From NCBI GenBank assembly GCA_036971715.1, contig JAVHJL010000007.1, forward strand, positions 1,302,001 through 1,366,000: DNA of 64,000 nt, in the 5' to 3' direction. The DNA comes from Arthrobotrys musiformis. Its lineage: Eukaryota > Ascomycota > Orbiliomycetes > Orbiliales > Orbiliaceae. The notes under the pieces are model-generated. The model ran no database searches. It was not told the origin of the DNA and worked only from the letters and a program-made list of their open reading frames with translations. Of this stretch, positions 1 to 12,912 are shown piece after piece. Position 1 is the first letter of the stretch. Each line of letters starts with the position of its first letter. The translations under genes were made by a program, and so were the position numbers.

Positions 1-945
1 GGACAACTGTGGATGCCCAGAGCCTCGAGCCTGCCTTGGCGTAAATAATACGAAATTTCCAATACCACATGCTAACATATTTCGTCAATTCAATATATAT
101 GTATCGATATCTTGGGAAGGATGTTAAAAAGTTAATATTTCTTGTGACCATGATTTAGTAAGCGGTCTACTCAAAGCATATTGAGATTGGATGCTAGAAT
201 GGCCATTTCATCTATCCAACGTAGCTAACGATAGATTTATAGAAGCCATACTCCGATATGTACATTTATGAGAAGCCCGAAGGTGTATGTTTCCATTTGA
301 CGCTCCCTCCAACCAATAGCTTCTCTTAGCGATTATCTAGGTACAAGGATTATAATTTGTCTGCTGCTGTACAATGGACTAAACGCGCCCAGCATATCGC
401 CGACAGGCAGGTAAACGGTTCCGCGGATATGTTTCTCAAACTCATATCGTTAAGCTTCCTTCGTAATAGACATAAAGTTAAAGTAGGCCGCCCCCGGGAC
501 CCGGGGTTTTTAACGTGCTGCCTCCAAAATTTCGTCTGGATTAGTTGCAAAAAGTGCGCTTGGAAGTGAATTCTCGCCTCGTGGCCAGGGTGGAATGATC
601 GGCACCGCCAACAATGCGCCTACTTCTCGGGCAATTGATCTAAATCCAAGTACCCAACCTCGGAGCAACCTCTAGATCAGATGTGCGCAACTTACCTCAT
701 GTGAACTGATGCAAGTAGTCAGAGCTAGACCAATCCCAATGCACCTATGTATACATAGATTCCGGGGCTAACAGGTATATATTGTACTGCCATCGCCTCA
801 GCTTTGATATAGGAGACTTATATCTATCATCATTCACAATACTACCGAAATCCCATTCCTGATCTAATCGTAAAGGCGGACGCAGTCCGCAGAAAGTCCA
901 GATTCAAAATTTAGACCCACAAACCCTTTATTTTACCCTCCCACA
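1..945. other. AT-rich intergenic stretch with no supported gene
   Basis: Only short overlapping reading frames on both strands occur here, none with a recognisable domain or splice pattern. A TATA-like tract around 773-822 lies upstream of the CFEM gene and probably belongs to its promoter. Confidence 0.5.
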
Positions 946-1452
946 ATGAGGTATTCCTTTTTCGTCGCGTTCGCGGGTCTTGCGCTATCGCAGAAGGTGA
1001 CGGTCGATGTCGATATCATTCCGGAATGCGCCCGACCGTGTATAGAACAGGCAACCACTTCTAGTTCTAGCTGTAGGGTCGGCGACTTCTATTGCGCTTG
1101 CGAAAACATTGCAGCGATACAGGCAGCTGCGACATCGTGTGTCGTTACTAACTGCGGAGCCTCTATCGCACTATGTGAGCATACACAAGTCCCTTATAAT
1201 ATTATACAATCATTATACGTTTGTTAACCCAAAGAGTCACTGATAGCCGACGTCGTTCCTGCCATCGAATCTATCTGTAAAAGCATTGGATCTGCGTCAT
1301 CAACTTCGACGTCGGGGGCGGGCAGCCCTCAGGAAACAACTGAGGCTTCCACCTCGCAACCGACTGGGACACAACAGAACGGGGCGGCCCAATTGAAATC
1401 TACGGGCCTTCTAGCGATGATTGGATTCATGGCCGTGGCGCTTCAATTTTAG
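946..1452 (+). CDS. Small secreted CFEM-domain protein, probably GPI-anchored
   Basis: Two exons, 946-1174 and 1247-1452, give a 144-aa protein; the intron begins GTGAGC and ends TAG. A signal peptide (MRYSFFVAFAGLALS) is followed by eight cysteines in CFEM order: EC, RPC, SSC, FYCAC, TSC, TNC and, only after splicing, ESIC. Without the intron the eighth cysteine is lost and the frame stops at 1227, which supports the splice. A Ser/Thr-rich linker leads to a hydrophobic C-terminus (GLLAMIGFMAVALQF), as in GPI-anchored CFEM proteins. Family members act at the cell wall or membrane in haem/iron capture, surface properties or host interaction; which role applies here cannot be told from sequence. 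There is no neighbour within 1.5 kb. Confidence 0.88.
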
Positions 1453-3236
1453 CTTGGAAGACTATTGTAATCCTAGCGGTTGGACTATATATAGGTGTGT
1501 GGGCAAAAGTATACCTACAATACAATATACACACCAGGCTTTCATCCATTATAAGGAAGGTAGTGCGGCTATCACTATTCTTGAATGCAGGCGTGTACCT
1601 AGTCTACGACCTATTTCGATCTATTAAACTGTATTTAAATACTTATAGACATAACCCTTCGTCGTTCCGATAATTATATAATTAATCGTTCGGTGAACTC
1701 GTCCAGGATCGAGATACTAACACCAATATACATCGAACACGAGTACAGTATGATAGCAGTTTATTTCTCTGCCGAAAATAGGACTGTGTTACCTGAACTG
1801 AAGACAATTCTTTTTGATTTTGTGATCATATCACTATGAGATACATCTATCAGTGAGCGTGCACGCGCGCAATAACCGGTCCTGTATTGAAAGGACAGCA
1901 ACCATTGGGATATATCGATATAGTTTCAGTGTGAAGGGAGTCTCAAGTAAATCGCCAGCGTTGTATTTTGACGTTGTGTTGCTGTGATTTGTGGGTACGA
2001 GCGCGAATCCATTTTTCGAGTTCACGGCTGCCAAAATTCAAAGCGGGAAACGGCAGACTCACACGGCAAGGAGTGGGTCCGAACCGAAACCTCGCAAGCA
2101 GGGGCCAAATTAGGTTAGATCCAGAATCGGTGCCCGGAGCTGGCATCCGATTTTTGGCACGGAGTACGGCGGGCGAATATAGTATTCGGTTTTTTGGGGG
2201 AAAAGGCCAAAGAGTCGACGCAACGTGATCGAAATCTCATGCAAAATTTAAAACCATGTTCGATGCTGCGCGATAGCTATCGACAGGGACATTTTTTCTA
2301 ATATATAGGTATATATTAATATATGGGTCCGTCATACCAGTTTATGGCAAGTTTTCCCTCAAGCATTCAAACTCTACTCAGACCCTTCACCTGAAATCTC
2401 CTTCGGTGTCGCACCTAGCTATAATATACCTTTGCCCTAGGGCGCCCTTCTAGCTGGTACCCTTTTCAGAGAACCGAGAATATAATACTCAACTACGAAA
2501 CCGCATACGCATAAAGTATATTAGGGGGTCTCGCAAGGTCGTGTGCAGGTGTCCGCGAAGAGACTTCGGCTTGGCGTTCTAACTCCGCCTTGAGATTAGG
2601 TGGGAGCGCAAGCTCGATCAGGATTGAGGCTGGGAAACTGCTGCAAAATCGCTGAGAGTTTGAACCTTCATACAAAATATATTTTCACAGTTGTTAGAGA
2701 TCGGTCGAATATCAGGCCTATGCGGCCCGTGGGTGAAAGACCCTGGAAGGAAATATTGCTCCGTACCGTTCCGAGGAGACCAACGTAACTCGACTAGGTT
2801 GCAATGGGCCATCCATTCCTTCAGCATATACAGTGTATTATAGCTCTTTTACTAAGTACTTTATATATCCTTATATACATACTTGCTCGTGTGTATCGAA
2901 GCGTGAATGCTTTTGCGACGATTGCGAGTCATGCTAAAGGAATACATATGAGGGTCAAATTGCAGGCCAAAACCGAGTCTCGTGACCTGACCGGCTGGCT
3001 GACAAGTCAGGACCCCTGTCAGTTCGATCCACTAGGGCGATTCCCGGCTAGGGGCCCAAACGCGATAAGACTGAGAACGTTCGAACCCTCACAACCGGAT
3101 TTTGAGGGGATCCATTTTGGAAACATCCCGATATCCCATGCATATAACTACCCCATGATTTTACTAGTTCGAGTCCGTCCCCGCACTTTCAATATCTTCA
3201 CTTCATCAAACCTTTACAATCATCGCGACTCGCAAA
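1453..3236. other. Intergenic region, no supported gene
   Basis: Several short frames overlap on both strands without domain or splice support. The longest (2804-3313, plus strand) runs across the true start of the downstream transcription factor in another frame, so it is treated as chance. Confidence 0.5.
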
Positions 3237-5038
3237 ATGGTGTTCCCGGGAAAGCTAAGCACTGGATGCTTTTGCTGTCGAAAACGAAAAATCAAGGTGG
3301 GTCGCTGTCCTGAGTTACTGTAGTACTCCAACCTGCTCCACACTGCATATCTGGCCGAAACTCAGATTACCGCGCAGCCGGCCGTAGGTTTAATTAAGTA
3401 TAGAATATATAGACGTCCTAAGCTAAAAACAAAATATCTTTCAACATGTAGTGCGATGAAGGAAAGCCTAGCTGTCGACGCTGTATAATCAGTGGCGTCG
3501 AATGTCCTGGTTACCGTGGGAGTCTCGTCATACGATCCGAAAATGTTCGTGTTCACCAGCGGGTTCTCAGAGCTAAACAGGCAGTGGAACCAAACGCCAC
3601 GACGAAAACTCTGTATTCAAAACCAAGAGTAATGGACTCAAAAAGCGATCCACCATCTGAAGACCTGGTGTCGGACCAAGCCCGGTCATCAACCCGATCC
3701 CCAAGCAGCTCGTTAGTATCATCGCAATCGCCTCCGAGAAGGAGATCAGCACCGCTTTGTGCGCCTTTACCGACACCCTGGGAAGATGCGGCTCTAGCTT
3801 TTTTCGTCGACCAGCATGTACTCAAGTCGCGGCTCTACCCTCTCAGGACTGGCCATCTTGAGTTTTTGCCGGATCTGTATACCGCAACAGTTAATACTTC
3901 CTGCCTAAGGTCTGCAGCGCTCGCCACCGCCTACCTCTCTCTCTATAACTACACTGGCTCGCCACGTTTAAATATAATGGCTCGTGTAGCTCGCTCCTGT
4001 GCCCTTCGTGCAGTATATTCCACGGTGCAGTCTTCTGACTCCGCCGCGACAGACGAAACACTAGTCGCCATTATGTTGCTCAGCTTGTTTGACGATATTG
4101 ATGGAGACAGGAAAACCGTAGGAAATCCACACATTCAAGGAATACGGCACATTTTACGACTTCGAGCAGGAAGGCCTCTTCGGTCGGAACGGGATAGATC
4201 ACTCTTCGCTTGGGCTTTTACTCAAATACATATTTACGCTTTCACAACCGGGCAATACAGGTGCTTTGATCTGAGTTGGTTTCCAGAGTCCATCGAAGAG
4301 AACGATTACGGCTCCCACTTTGCTTTAATAGCGTCGAAAATTAGCCACTTTTGCGAGCTGGCCCAGAGAACATCGCTCTATAATTCACAAATCCTTTCAA
4401 TTGTTGAGGACGCAGCTAGGAAAGATTTAGACCTATCGACGATTCTGGAAGCCATGAAGATTCAACTGGAACTGGAATCGTGGAAGAGATCTTTACCTCC
4501 AGAATGGATTTCTCGAGAAGTTCCAAATACCACGAACTGTTGGACTAAGGAATCCCCTTTTCTCACAACATATGCCTCCCACAACCTTGCTTGTGCATGG
4601 GCCCTTTTTCGTGCCACACTCGTCGTATTTTATAGCAGCTTAATTACTTGCTGCGATCGCATCCTCTCGTACAATCCTACCTTAATCTCCGAGGAGGAAA
4701 GAAAGAAAGTAGAAACGACAGCTGCTATGGCGGAAATGAATATTAAAAATCTGCTTTCGCGTATCTGTGATGGTCTACCTTTCGCAACCGGTGAGATCAA
4801 CGAAGATGGAAATAAACTCGCGTCCTCAAATTACAAATCGGCTTGCGGGTATCTTCTTCTTTGGCCCCTGATAATCGTCGCGAATTGTCGATACTCAACC
4901 GAATCTCAAATTTCTCGATCAATAGCAATACTATTGTGGATCGGGAAAACTATGAAGCTAGCAAGTTGGGTCTCCCAGAGGCCAAATGTTGTCTGTTTTC
5001 CTGGTTCTCGGGCCTCATTTCAACCGGGGGTACCTTGA
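3237..5038 (+). CDS. Zn2Cys6 (GAL4-type) fungal transcription factor
   Basis: Two exons, 3237-3296 and 3452-5038, give 548 aa. The intron splits the zinc cluster. Exon 1 ends with the basic stretch after the first cysteine pair (CFCCRKRKIK). Exon 2 opens with the third cysteine (KCDEGKPSC.RC......C), completing the C-x2-C-x6-C-x6-C-x2-C-x6-C binuclear cluster at about residues 11-38. The rest (about 90-520) is helical with the spacing of the fungal-specific TF domain 2 family and ends in a WIGKTMKLASW segment typical of its C-terminus. The ATG at 3237 follows a C-rich leader and is the only start that gives an intact cluster. It should be a nuclear DNA-binding regulator. Targets are unknown and the neighbouring genes do not form an obvious pathway. 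Confidence 0.9.
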
Positions 5039-6817
5039 CTTCAGCTTCGGTTCTTGTGTCAGGATCTCATAGATTTCGAGCTACCACCCAGGATATAATA
5101 TTAATTTTTCACAAAGCCACGCTACACCAGATATTATGCATAAGTTGCTTCAATTCTAATAGGCGTTTGTACCATGCGATCGATCTACTCGACAGCTACT
5201 TATCTCCGGTCAGGTGCGGAGCTTACATATTGTCTGCAGTGTTCCCCTCAATAGAGCCTGGGGGTTCTCTTTGGTTCGAGACAAGGGTTCTCTGTAAATT
5301 TAAACTTAGAAAATTAGGACAAATACTCACAGATAGTACCACCTCGGCCGATAAATTAGCCTAACAGCGTATCCTATTAACATTGTGGAGGTCTCCAGAC
5401 CCTGTTAATGGAGTGGGCCTGTGCTCTGACCATCTTGTGCAGAGATTCCAGCTGAAACTTCGTGATATGATAAGGATACTTGTATATTCCATATTGCGCT
5501 TTGCCCGATAGTTCTGGCCTGGAAGTACTTGATATAGATGAGTATATACAATCGGCTAAAACTGTCTGGCACGTTCTGGGCAACTCTGATAAAATTATTT
5601 TACTTATCCGAGGCCCCACTCAAATTTCTTGAGTCATGACTCTGGCACAATTTTGAATGTATTTGCATTCTGCCAGGGTTTGGCTTCTCGGTCTCTACTA
5701 GCTTTTCAGAAGTCAATTTACCACAGATTGCGGGATCTTGGGAGCCATATGATTGGTCCTGATCAACTCAGCTGTGAGCCGCGGTAGCTGTGGGCCTTTC
5801 GGCCGCGGTACTGTGAAGATAGCAGGAATAGTAGCGATCAATTGAGTTCGGTTGTGCTATCGATTATAGATGGTTGGTCTCGGGCCTTGATCCTCCCTCA
5901 AGGTCAAGGTCGTGAGAGATGGGGTGAGATCTTTGTGCCGCTGCATATAAGCTGTTGCAGCGCCTCGAGCTCGACAGTTGCAAGTTGCGCTCGGGGTGTT
6001 CTTCCACATGCTCAAATCCTAGTCTCGTTCCCAGCACCCTCTATTTGGTTGTATTACAATTATATTTCGTCGTTATAATTCCCTGGTACCATGAGGAGGA
6101 GGAGGAGGAGGAGGAGGAGGAGGAGGAGTTCCACTAGTCCTGGATTAGGGCGGGTTTGCGAGCTGCAGACCCAAGGCAGAGGAGAACGCCCCAGACGACT
6201 GTAGACCCCTGTATAGCTGTTCGCGCCACCTCCACAATTTGCTCTGTAAAAAGACAGTTAGTGCCGTGTTACGAAAGTTTAGGTCCCGAAATACGAGGTC
6301 TTTATGGCAACTGGACACCCGTTCTGTGACCTGCGTCAGGGATCAGAAACCATATCTGTGGTTTAGCACTAAGTTTCGCGAGGTTGCAATCCTGGCGTGG
6401 CAAGCGAACGTGCTCCGCGAGCCGCTTATAAGAGTGAAGAGTATATGTCACACTTCTGGGGACCCCGCAAAATCTACTGTCGGAAATGGCGAAAACCCCA
6501 ATACTGCCCATGGCCACCGCTTTGACCCAAAAAATCGGGGGGGTGGCCTACAAATTTCTAAAGGGATATATGGTTCTCAGGGGCTCTCGAGCAATAATTG
6601 GATTGGCTTACCGAGAAGTATTCGGCACCTAAAGAGCAATTCACATGTGCGGACCCGAGGAAAGCTCAAATATATGAAGCTCAGTGCCCCGACCATATTA
6701 TATTCGAGGATTAAAACCCCCCAGTCATGCTCTACTAAGCTACTAAGAAGGCGTATACGCATTTTACGCTGTTGCTTCATCAATGAGTTGTTTCACTTTC
6801 CCTTATCTGATACCTAA
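5039..6817. other. Intergenic region with a GAG microsatellite
   Basis: No supported gene. A frame at 4843-5364 overlaps the end of the transcription factor but shows no domain or splice signal. A (GAG)n tract lies at 6092-6128. Confidence 0.5.
6092..6128. repeat. (GAG)n trinucleotide microsatellite
   Basis: About twelve uninterrupted GAG/AGG triplets follow an ATG. In one frame they encode a poly-Glu run, but the frame ends a few codons later, so it is most likely a simple repeat. Confidence 0.9.
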
Positions 6818-8035
6818 ATGGCGACACCCCGGAGCGACTGGATAGCATTGGAAATCGCCGGAAATATATTTGTGTGGATATTTACTGGCCTTCGCTGCTT
6901 CACACGTGTGAAAATTCTCAGAGTTTTTAACGTCGAAGATGTCCTTGTAGTTTTGTCTTCGGTAAGTGCCGAATCGATATTGACGTGGCCAAAATCTAAT
7001 CCGCTAACACGTAGTAGCTACTAAGCAGTAGTCGTAGCGCCGTTTTTATGGCAGCGATAGTAAAATACAGGGTCGGTTTGAGGATAGTTATCGACAGCGT
7101 AACAATCCAAAATCAGCGAAAGGTTCGTATATATATAAGACATCGGTATATTTGAAACATTGAGGGCTTACCGAGGATCCGCCGGATTCCTAAATTTGAG
7201 TTCCACCTTTTCTTAGTACTACTATATACAACAGATGCTATTTATTCCTGGCACCGGTATCATCAAAATATCGTTTATCCTTACGCTTCTCCAAATTGTT
7301 CAAAAGCGCGCGGAGATATTCACACTTTACTTTCTTTTGTTTGCTACAGCTGATATAACTGCGGTCCCGGTTTTCTGGTTCCTCCTGGCTTGCCAACCGA
7401 TAAGTTTAACTGGGCCCCCGACTCGCAAATCTGCAATATCACCGAACGAGCGAATATATTTAACGCTCACGGCGCCGTAACAGCGCTTTTGGACTTGGCT
7501 TTGGGCATTATAATTCCGGCTATTGTGTTGCATCGACTTAATGTCCGTTTGCAAGTCAAAATTATCGCCGGTGCTATGCTTTCAGTATCATCATTGTAAG
7601 TATCTCCACAAATTATGAATTTAGAAAGTATATAGTGCACGAATTAACTAGAGATATAGAGCTTGCATCGCGACAATCATACGCGTGGCGTATACACTCC
7701 GAATGATGCCCGAAGATTACCATTCCGTTGCCCTTTGTTATCTCTGGGGCGGCATCGAATTCTCTACCACTATTATTTGTGTCTGCGCGACAACGCTCAA
7801 ACCGCTTCTTACGAAGATCAAATTTTTGAATTTGACGTCGATGTCTAGTCACAACGCGAATAGAAGCCAGTATGAGATGACTCGACAAGAAAGGATTTCT
7901 ACAATTCGTAGGACGAATCATTTTAGTATGAAAGGGTCTATAAACGGGATTGATGAGGAGGGTCTTTGGCAACCTCCGCACGGGGTTCCCCGAGCGATGT
8001 CTGTGGATGTCAGTCACGAAACTATTAGGGAATAA
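6818..8035 (+). CDS. PTH11/rhodopsin-like fungal integral membrane protein, with an apparent frameshift
   Basis: Four exons fit: 6818-6961, 7018-7122, 7235-7595 and 7660-8035, about 328 aa. The order matches the fungal rhodopsin-domain family of seven-helix proteins: an N-terminal helix with FTGLRCFTRV, a helix before VKYRVGL, then KISFILTLLQI, FWFLLACQP, CNI, and SLACIATIIRVAYTL into a cytosolic tail. Introns 1 to 3 are phase-consistent. Within exon 3, however, the reading frame moves by -1 near 7393-7402, between LLACQP and DKFNW, which are adjacent in the family pattern. The coding length is one base short of a multiple of three, as a single lost base would leave. It is either a recent pseudogene or a sequencing error. 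Relatives sit in the plasma membrane and some sense surface cues. Ligand unknown. Confidence 0.75.
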
Positions 8036-8884
8036 ATATACAATTAGTTTTCACTTATCTCGCCTGGATGGCGTTTCTATAGGCTTGAATTCTTGCACTC
8101 GCGCTTACGGCTGATGATATTGCATAGGCGCCTTCGGCTTCATTTACAAGTTTCAATCATAATTAAGTCATACGCAGATAGTTCCACGTTGATATTTCAG
8201 AGAGTCTTAAGACGTCTTGTTTTAATTTATAAATTTGTGGATACTAATGTTGACGTCCTGGGGCCTGGATTTGAATTAGAGTGAAAACAGATCATGAACA
8301 CCACTTATTTTGAAAGAGTTCAAAGATCCAGTACATATATATATAGCTGGATCGCCAGTACCTAGCACTGGCGCTTTAAATTTGCATAGCAAGCTTGCAA
8401 GGCCAGATGGCCTGATCTTGGGCGATCATCATGCAAGGATAGTAACTCAAATTTCGAGCTCAAGGCAAAGAAGGGATTACTTTTCCTTTCCACAGAAGTA
8501 TCGTATATCTTCGGACCTGCGTCTTCCTATCCCTTGCCGTCTGAACTGGTGAAAGTCACCAGAGCTGCAGAGCTCAAGCTCGCCGCCAGATCTGCGCACG
8601 GCCGAGCGTTCAGGTGCACGTGACTATAACTAGTGCCAAGACTTATCAGAGAAGATTCCAACATCTCAACACATGAACACTCCAATATTTGGTGCGATAT
8701 GCCAATGGAGGTCGAGATCTGGGCGGATAGCTCAACTGTCTGATAAATAGCGTGTCAAATATAGGCGCTCTTTAGTAAGCGGACCATATTTGTAGCCCTG
8801 ACTGGGCTCCCTTCGGCCTCGTTCCCACAATATAATACAAGTATTCCAAATAACCCTGGCGGTGTCGAGCTTGAGCTATCTCGT
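8036..8884. other. Intergenic region, no supported gene
   Basis: AT-rich downstream DNA between two genes whose 3' ends face each other. No domain-bearing frame is visible. Confidence 0.5.
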
Positions 8885-11800
8885 TCATGAGACGTCGACG
8901 ACAGCCCAATGATCTAAAAAGGCTTTTGTACAAGCAGCAGCGGTTGCTGCTGCATATTCTTGCCATCTCTTACTCTTATGACTATCTGCATAGTCGCAAA
9001 CCCCTTTGATGACCAGACAGGGGAAGTTCTCCCATACACCTGCAGCTTCCATCTCGAACGCGATGATGCCCTCTCTAGAAGCAATTTCATCTCGGTCTTC
9101 GGCTGATTTCATCACCGTATCCCCTGATGCGACCAGACCAAAATGTATTTCAGGTTTCAGAGAATGAGGGTTTTGGTGAGTGTCTTTCATCGCCTCCGTC
9201 AAGCGCTTCCGAGGCACTAAATTTGCGATTTCACACCCAAGTTTTTCACAAGCTAAATCTATAGCTTCCAGGCAGACTGGATCGTCTTTCTTTTGGCAGG
9301 CAGCGCATATCCTGCAATCTGATAAGCCAGGGTGCTTATGCCGATAACTTGAATCGAAAAGTTTATCCTCGCCCGCTCCGGGGTAGGAGATCGTATCGCC
9401 GACCTTCGCGAAGGTAGAAAGGTACTCGCAAGTTTTATTTTGCAGTTTGCGTTTAACATGTGAGCTTTGAAGCTTAGCCAGGAGGGAGTTGACTTTCATG
9501 CCGTGCCGACCCAAGTTGTCCAAAACACCCGTTTTCCTTGCGAACCCATGAGGATATTGACTCCCGAAGTCGTACTGGATGACTCCCGTACTAATGACTA
9601 CGTCACCAAGCAAGATTTCCATGCTCTTGTGGCCATTTTTAAAAGGAGCTGCGCCGCAAATACCAACGATCAATCCTAGAGTAATCTCTGGGAAGCTTTT
9701 GCGACAATTGGCTGCCACTATCGCGGCGTTACATTTACCCATATGTGGCATATGAGCGATCACGACGCTGTGATTTCCTATAAGCCCTGTCGAATATGTG
9801 TTTGTGTCTCCTGGAGCTATACCGTATCTGTCTCTTTCGCTGTCCCAATCTTCGTCTAAGAGGCTACATACGGCATTTGCTTCTAGAGGCAATGCACAAA
9901 TGATAGCAATTTTGAATTCGCGACGGCTGGCCGGCGGGGAGGGACTACCCTGTGAGAAGTGGCCGCTTGTATATAGATAGCTAGGGGTGGGCGACGGAGC
10001 CTGTTCAGGGCCAGGACTTTCGGAGTGGCGTGAGAATTCCCGTGATGGCGCAGCTGGAGACGGGGTTCTTGGCGTGGAGTTTACAAAACGGCCTCCGTTA
10101 CGATCATTGGAGCGTTTCCGACCACAATGTAGCCGGGGATAACGGTCGGTGAGGCTGTGATTTGTCGCCTCGGGAGGCAGTCTCGTGGTGGTAGCCAGTG
10201 GTTGCTCGTTTTCACTATCATTAACTATAAATTTGACTCTCTTTCCCCGTGATTGCGCGGTTCTGTTGGAAGAATAAGAATCACTGTGTCCTGGGTGACC
10301 TTTTTGAGGTGGCGGTTGCGGACTTCGCGTTCTTGAGCCACCCCATATCCCGGACTGGTCGTCCTCGGAAGTGATTTGGTATGTGTGGTCCTCTTCGTCG
10401 ACCAATTGTCGCTTCTGTTGCGATGTTGACCGAATCTTCCCAATAATTTCCGAGACTATCCCGCTAGCGGCATTTGCGACGGTCGTTATCTTACCTTTGA
10501 ATCCTCTGATCTTCATGTCTCGTTGACATCGTTGCCGAAACACCAGGCAATTATGGACAGCCTCTAGATAATTTCGACGCCGGAGATCTCGATATATTTC
10601 TCGCTGGATCTCGCTGGCGGCGATAGCTCCATCGCCCACGGACCAACCTCCAATTGCCAACAACAATTTCGCCATCAGTTGGAAATCCACGCGCTCTAAT
10701 GATGGGTCTGATCGTTGAGTGGCGCCGGAGCCGGTTGCTTTAGGGCCGTTCACAGGCATATGGGTGCATAGTGCATAGGGACAGCTTTGCATACACTCGT
10801 CTTTTGACTCCCCGAGGAAATAAATAGAATCTGAGTCCCAACATTTTATGACACGGCTAGAATCCCGATCAAGGGATAATGGCAGGCTCGAGATTAGCGT
10901 AGCCGCAAGCTCTTCTTTGTCCTGTTCAGAAAACCGGGGGCCGTTATAGCCCCAAACCCATTGGTTAAATGCACCCATCTTGATTAGCGACTTCAGCGTA
11001 ACGACAGGCTTTTTAATGGGACAAGGCATTGGATCGCTGTTTTCGTCAAAGTCAGAGAGGCCAGTCAAGCGTATGTGTATATTTTCGGCAGTGGCTGCGA
11101 GGTAGAGCTTGTCGCCAATTTCTTCCGTATCACGAATATGACTGCAAAGCTCGGGGCCAACTGGGCACAAGTCCTCCTCATCGATATCGCTTTACATGTT
11201 GAGTGTCAGCGAAACCTGAAATCCTGGCAGTAGACGGAATGGGAAAAGTGAACGTACGTGGATAGGAGGGTTTCCAGTTGACTTTCCAACCAAATCGGTG
11301 GTGTCTCAGCGCCACATATCGACAAGAACAATTTTAATTGCGACTCCTGGTATTCTTTACGCGAAGCTGCATTCGATTGTGGCAGCTGCAGTAAAACGTG
11401 ATGTTTTTGGCAAATTTTCGGATCATTCAACCTCGAAAGGAGAGTATCAAGCCCATCAAAAACCGTAACGGGATGATCTTGCGCGTGAGAAACGTTGGGC
11501 TTCTCGAGCTCTGGCGACACCTCTCTAGCTGGTGCCGCGGGGCAGACGTCCATTATCGAAAATCGTGTCAATGAGTTGAAGAAATCATTAAACTTCTCAA
11601 CTTCTTCTTTATCCTGCTCAAGCGTCATAGGCTCAAATAACTTGCGTGTATCTCCAGATACCATGACGAATTCCCATGCTGTTTTACTCAACTCGTCCAG
11701 AAGGGCGCGCAGTCGGTCGTAATTGTCGGTAGGGTGGCCTATGCGCTGTACGGCACCCGAGTTGAAGTTATCCAGTCCCCGCTCCATCAAGGCGCAAATT

Positions 11801-12054
11801 GATTCGACATGTGTCCGAGCCTGTTCGCCAGCAGCCTCGTCAAGGTGGCCGTCAAGAAGGGTGTCTAGATCCTTTCGCCTCATAATCTCACGCAAACCAT
11901 TCTCTAGCAGATGTAGATTGTTCTGTCGATTGATCTCAGATATTGAGGTTGGCTCTTGATCGAGGTTGAATTTGCGGTATTTGGTTTCATTCCGTAGGCG
12001 AGCTCGATGCTGCCGAAGGGATCTCAGAAGGTCCCACCCCGATGAAACCGACAT
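8885..12054 (-). CDS. NLR-like protein: helical N-terminal region plus C-terminal purine nucleoside phosphorylase-like domain, no NACHT
   Basis: Two exons on the minus strand, 12054-11258 and 11189-8885, give 1,033 aa. The 68-nt intron (GTACGT..AAAG) is phase 2 and is needed because exon 1 otherwise stops at 11206. Residues 1 to about 500 are helical and charged, followed by a Pro/Ser/Arg-rich linker. From about residue 690 a PNP_UDP_1 domain is clear: FKIAIICALPLEANAV, then GLIVGICGA, GDVVIS, a GLVASGDTVMK segment, FEMEAAG and VIKGVCDYADS. Such domains are sensor/effector modules in fungal NLR-like proteins and resemble nucleoside phosphorylases or nucleosidases. Here there is no NACHT domain between them. 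The gene is divergent from the NACHT-WD40 gene and shares an 858-bp intergenic region with it, which suggests a co-regulated pair. Activity and partner are inferred only. Confidence 0.85.
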
Positions 12055-12912
12055 TGTAATGGGTTCAGAAATGTGACCGCTTCAGCTTTCGGTTCTTCTG
12101 AGCGCCTCGGGCTCGGCGTGTGAGAAGGCTCGGGTAGCTGCTTAGGTACCTAGCCTACTGCTGGCATAGAGAGAGCCAAGCTATACGTGGTATACTGCGC
12201 CCATGTACCTATGCGAAATGTGGCTACAGGTCACTACTAAAACGGTTAGCAGGCGAAGCCGCTAGAGTTACAAAGTAAGGCCAGGATCGGCCGGTAGATA
12301 ACTCAATACCGTACATTACTTAGAGCCCGGCCAAGCGCGTATGACGGGCTAGAATATTAAGGTTGAGCGACCAGCGGCATCCTTGCCCAGAAGAATGATT
12401 TCGCCGCGATATCGTATTATCTGTTACAGGGGGCTTGCATGCATGGGTACTTGGGTCCTGGGGAATGGATTCGCGGTATTTGAAATTAACTTTTTGAGTA
12501 TTCAAAACCAAGAGGAGAGCTATAAGGTAACACTCTTCGCTGTAGATAGGGACGCCGGTACCGCGGTGTGCAAAGCTATGAGGCTGAAGAGGATCCGAAG
12601 AGTGGGGTTTTTGTTGTCAATATATGCGAATCACGTGATCAGACGCCGTCGAGACTTTAAAGCGGGGCTTCAAAATCAGCCGTCCTAAAGCGCCAAGAAC
12701 TATTAGCGCCTGTGCGTCAAATAGTGCAACAACGTTGTTTTGCCAATATTGTGTCGCTGCGATAGATATATTATACATCCTTTACAGCGATGTACCTAGA
12801 GTAGGTATTCAGCGCATTTGAAATACCCACCGATGGTATGCCCGAGCGGTCGTGAGCATGAAAGAAATCGGACGGTCGACATTGCAACTGAATTGGAGAA
12901 GTCGATATCAAC
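12055..12912. promoter_or_regulatory. Shared divergent intergenic region between the PNP gene and the NACHT-WD40 gene
   Basis: The 858 bp between the two start codons hold no supported gene, only short frames. Both promoters must lie here. No specific operator could be recognised. Confidence 0.5.

Noticed and set aside
2804..3313. 169-codon plus-strand frame
   Set aside because: It overlaps the true first exon of the Zn2Cys6 gene in another frame, has no domain, and continues through the intron donor.
4843..5364. 173-codon frame overlapping the end of the transcription factor
   Set aside because: Different phase from the gene, no splice pair that would join it, and no recognisable protein.
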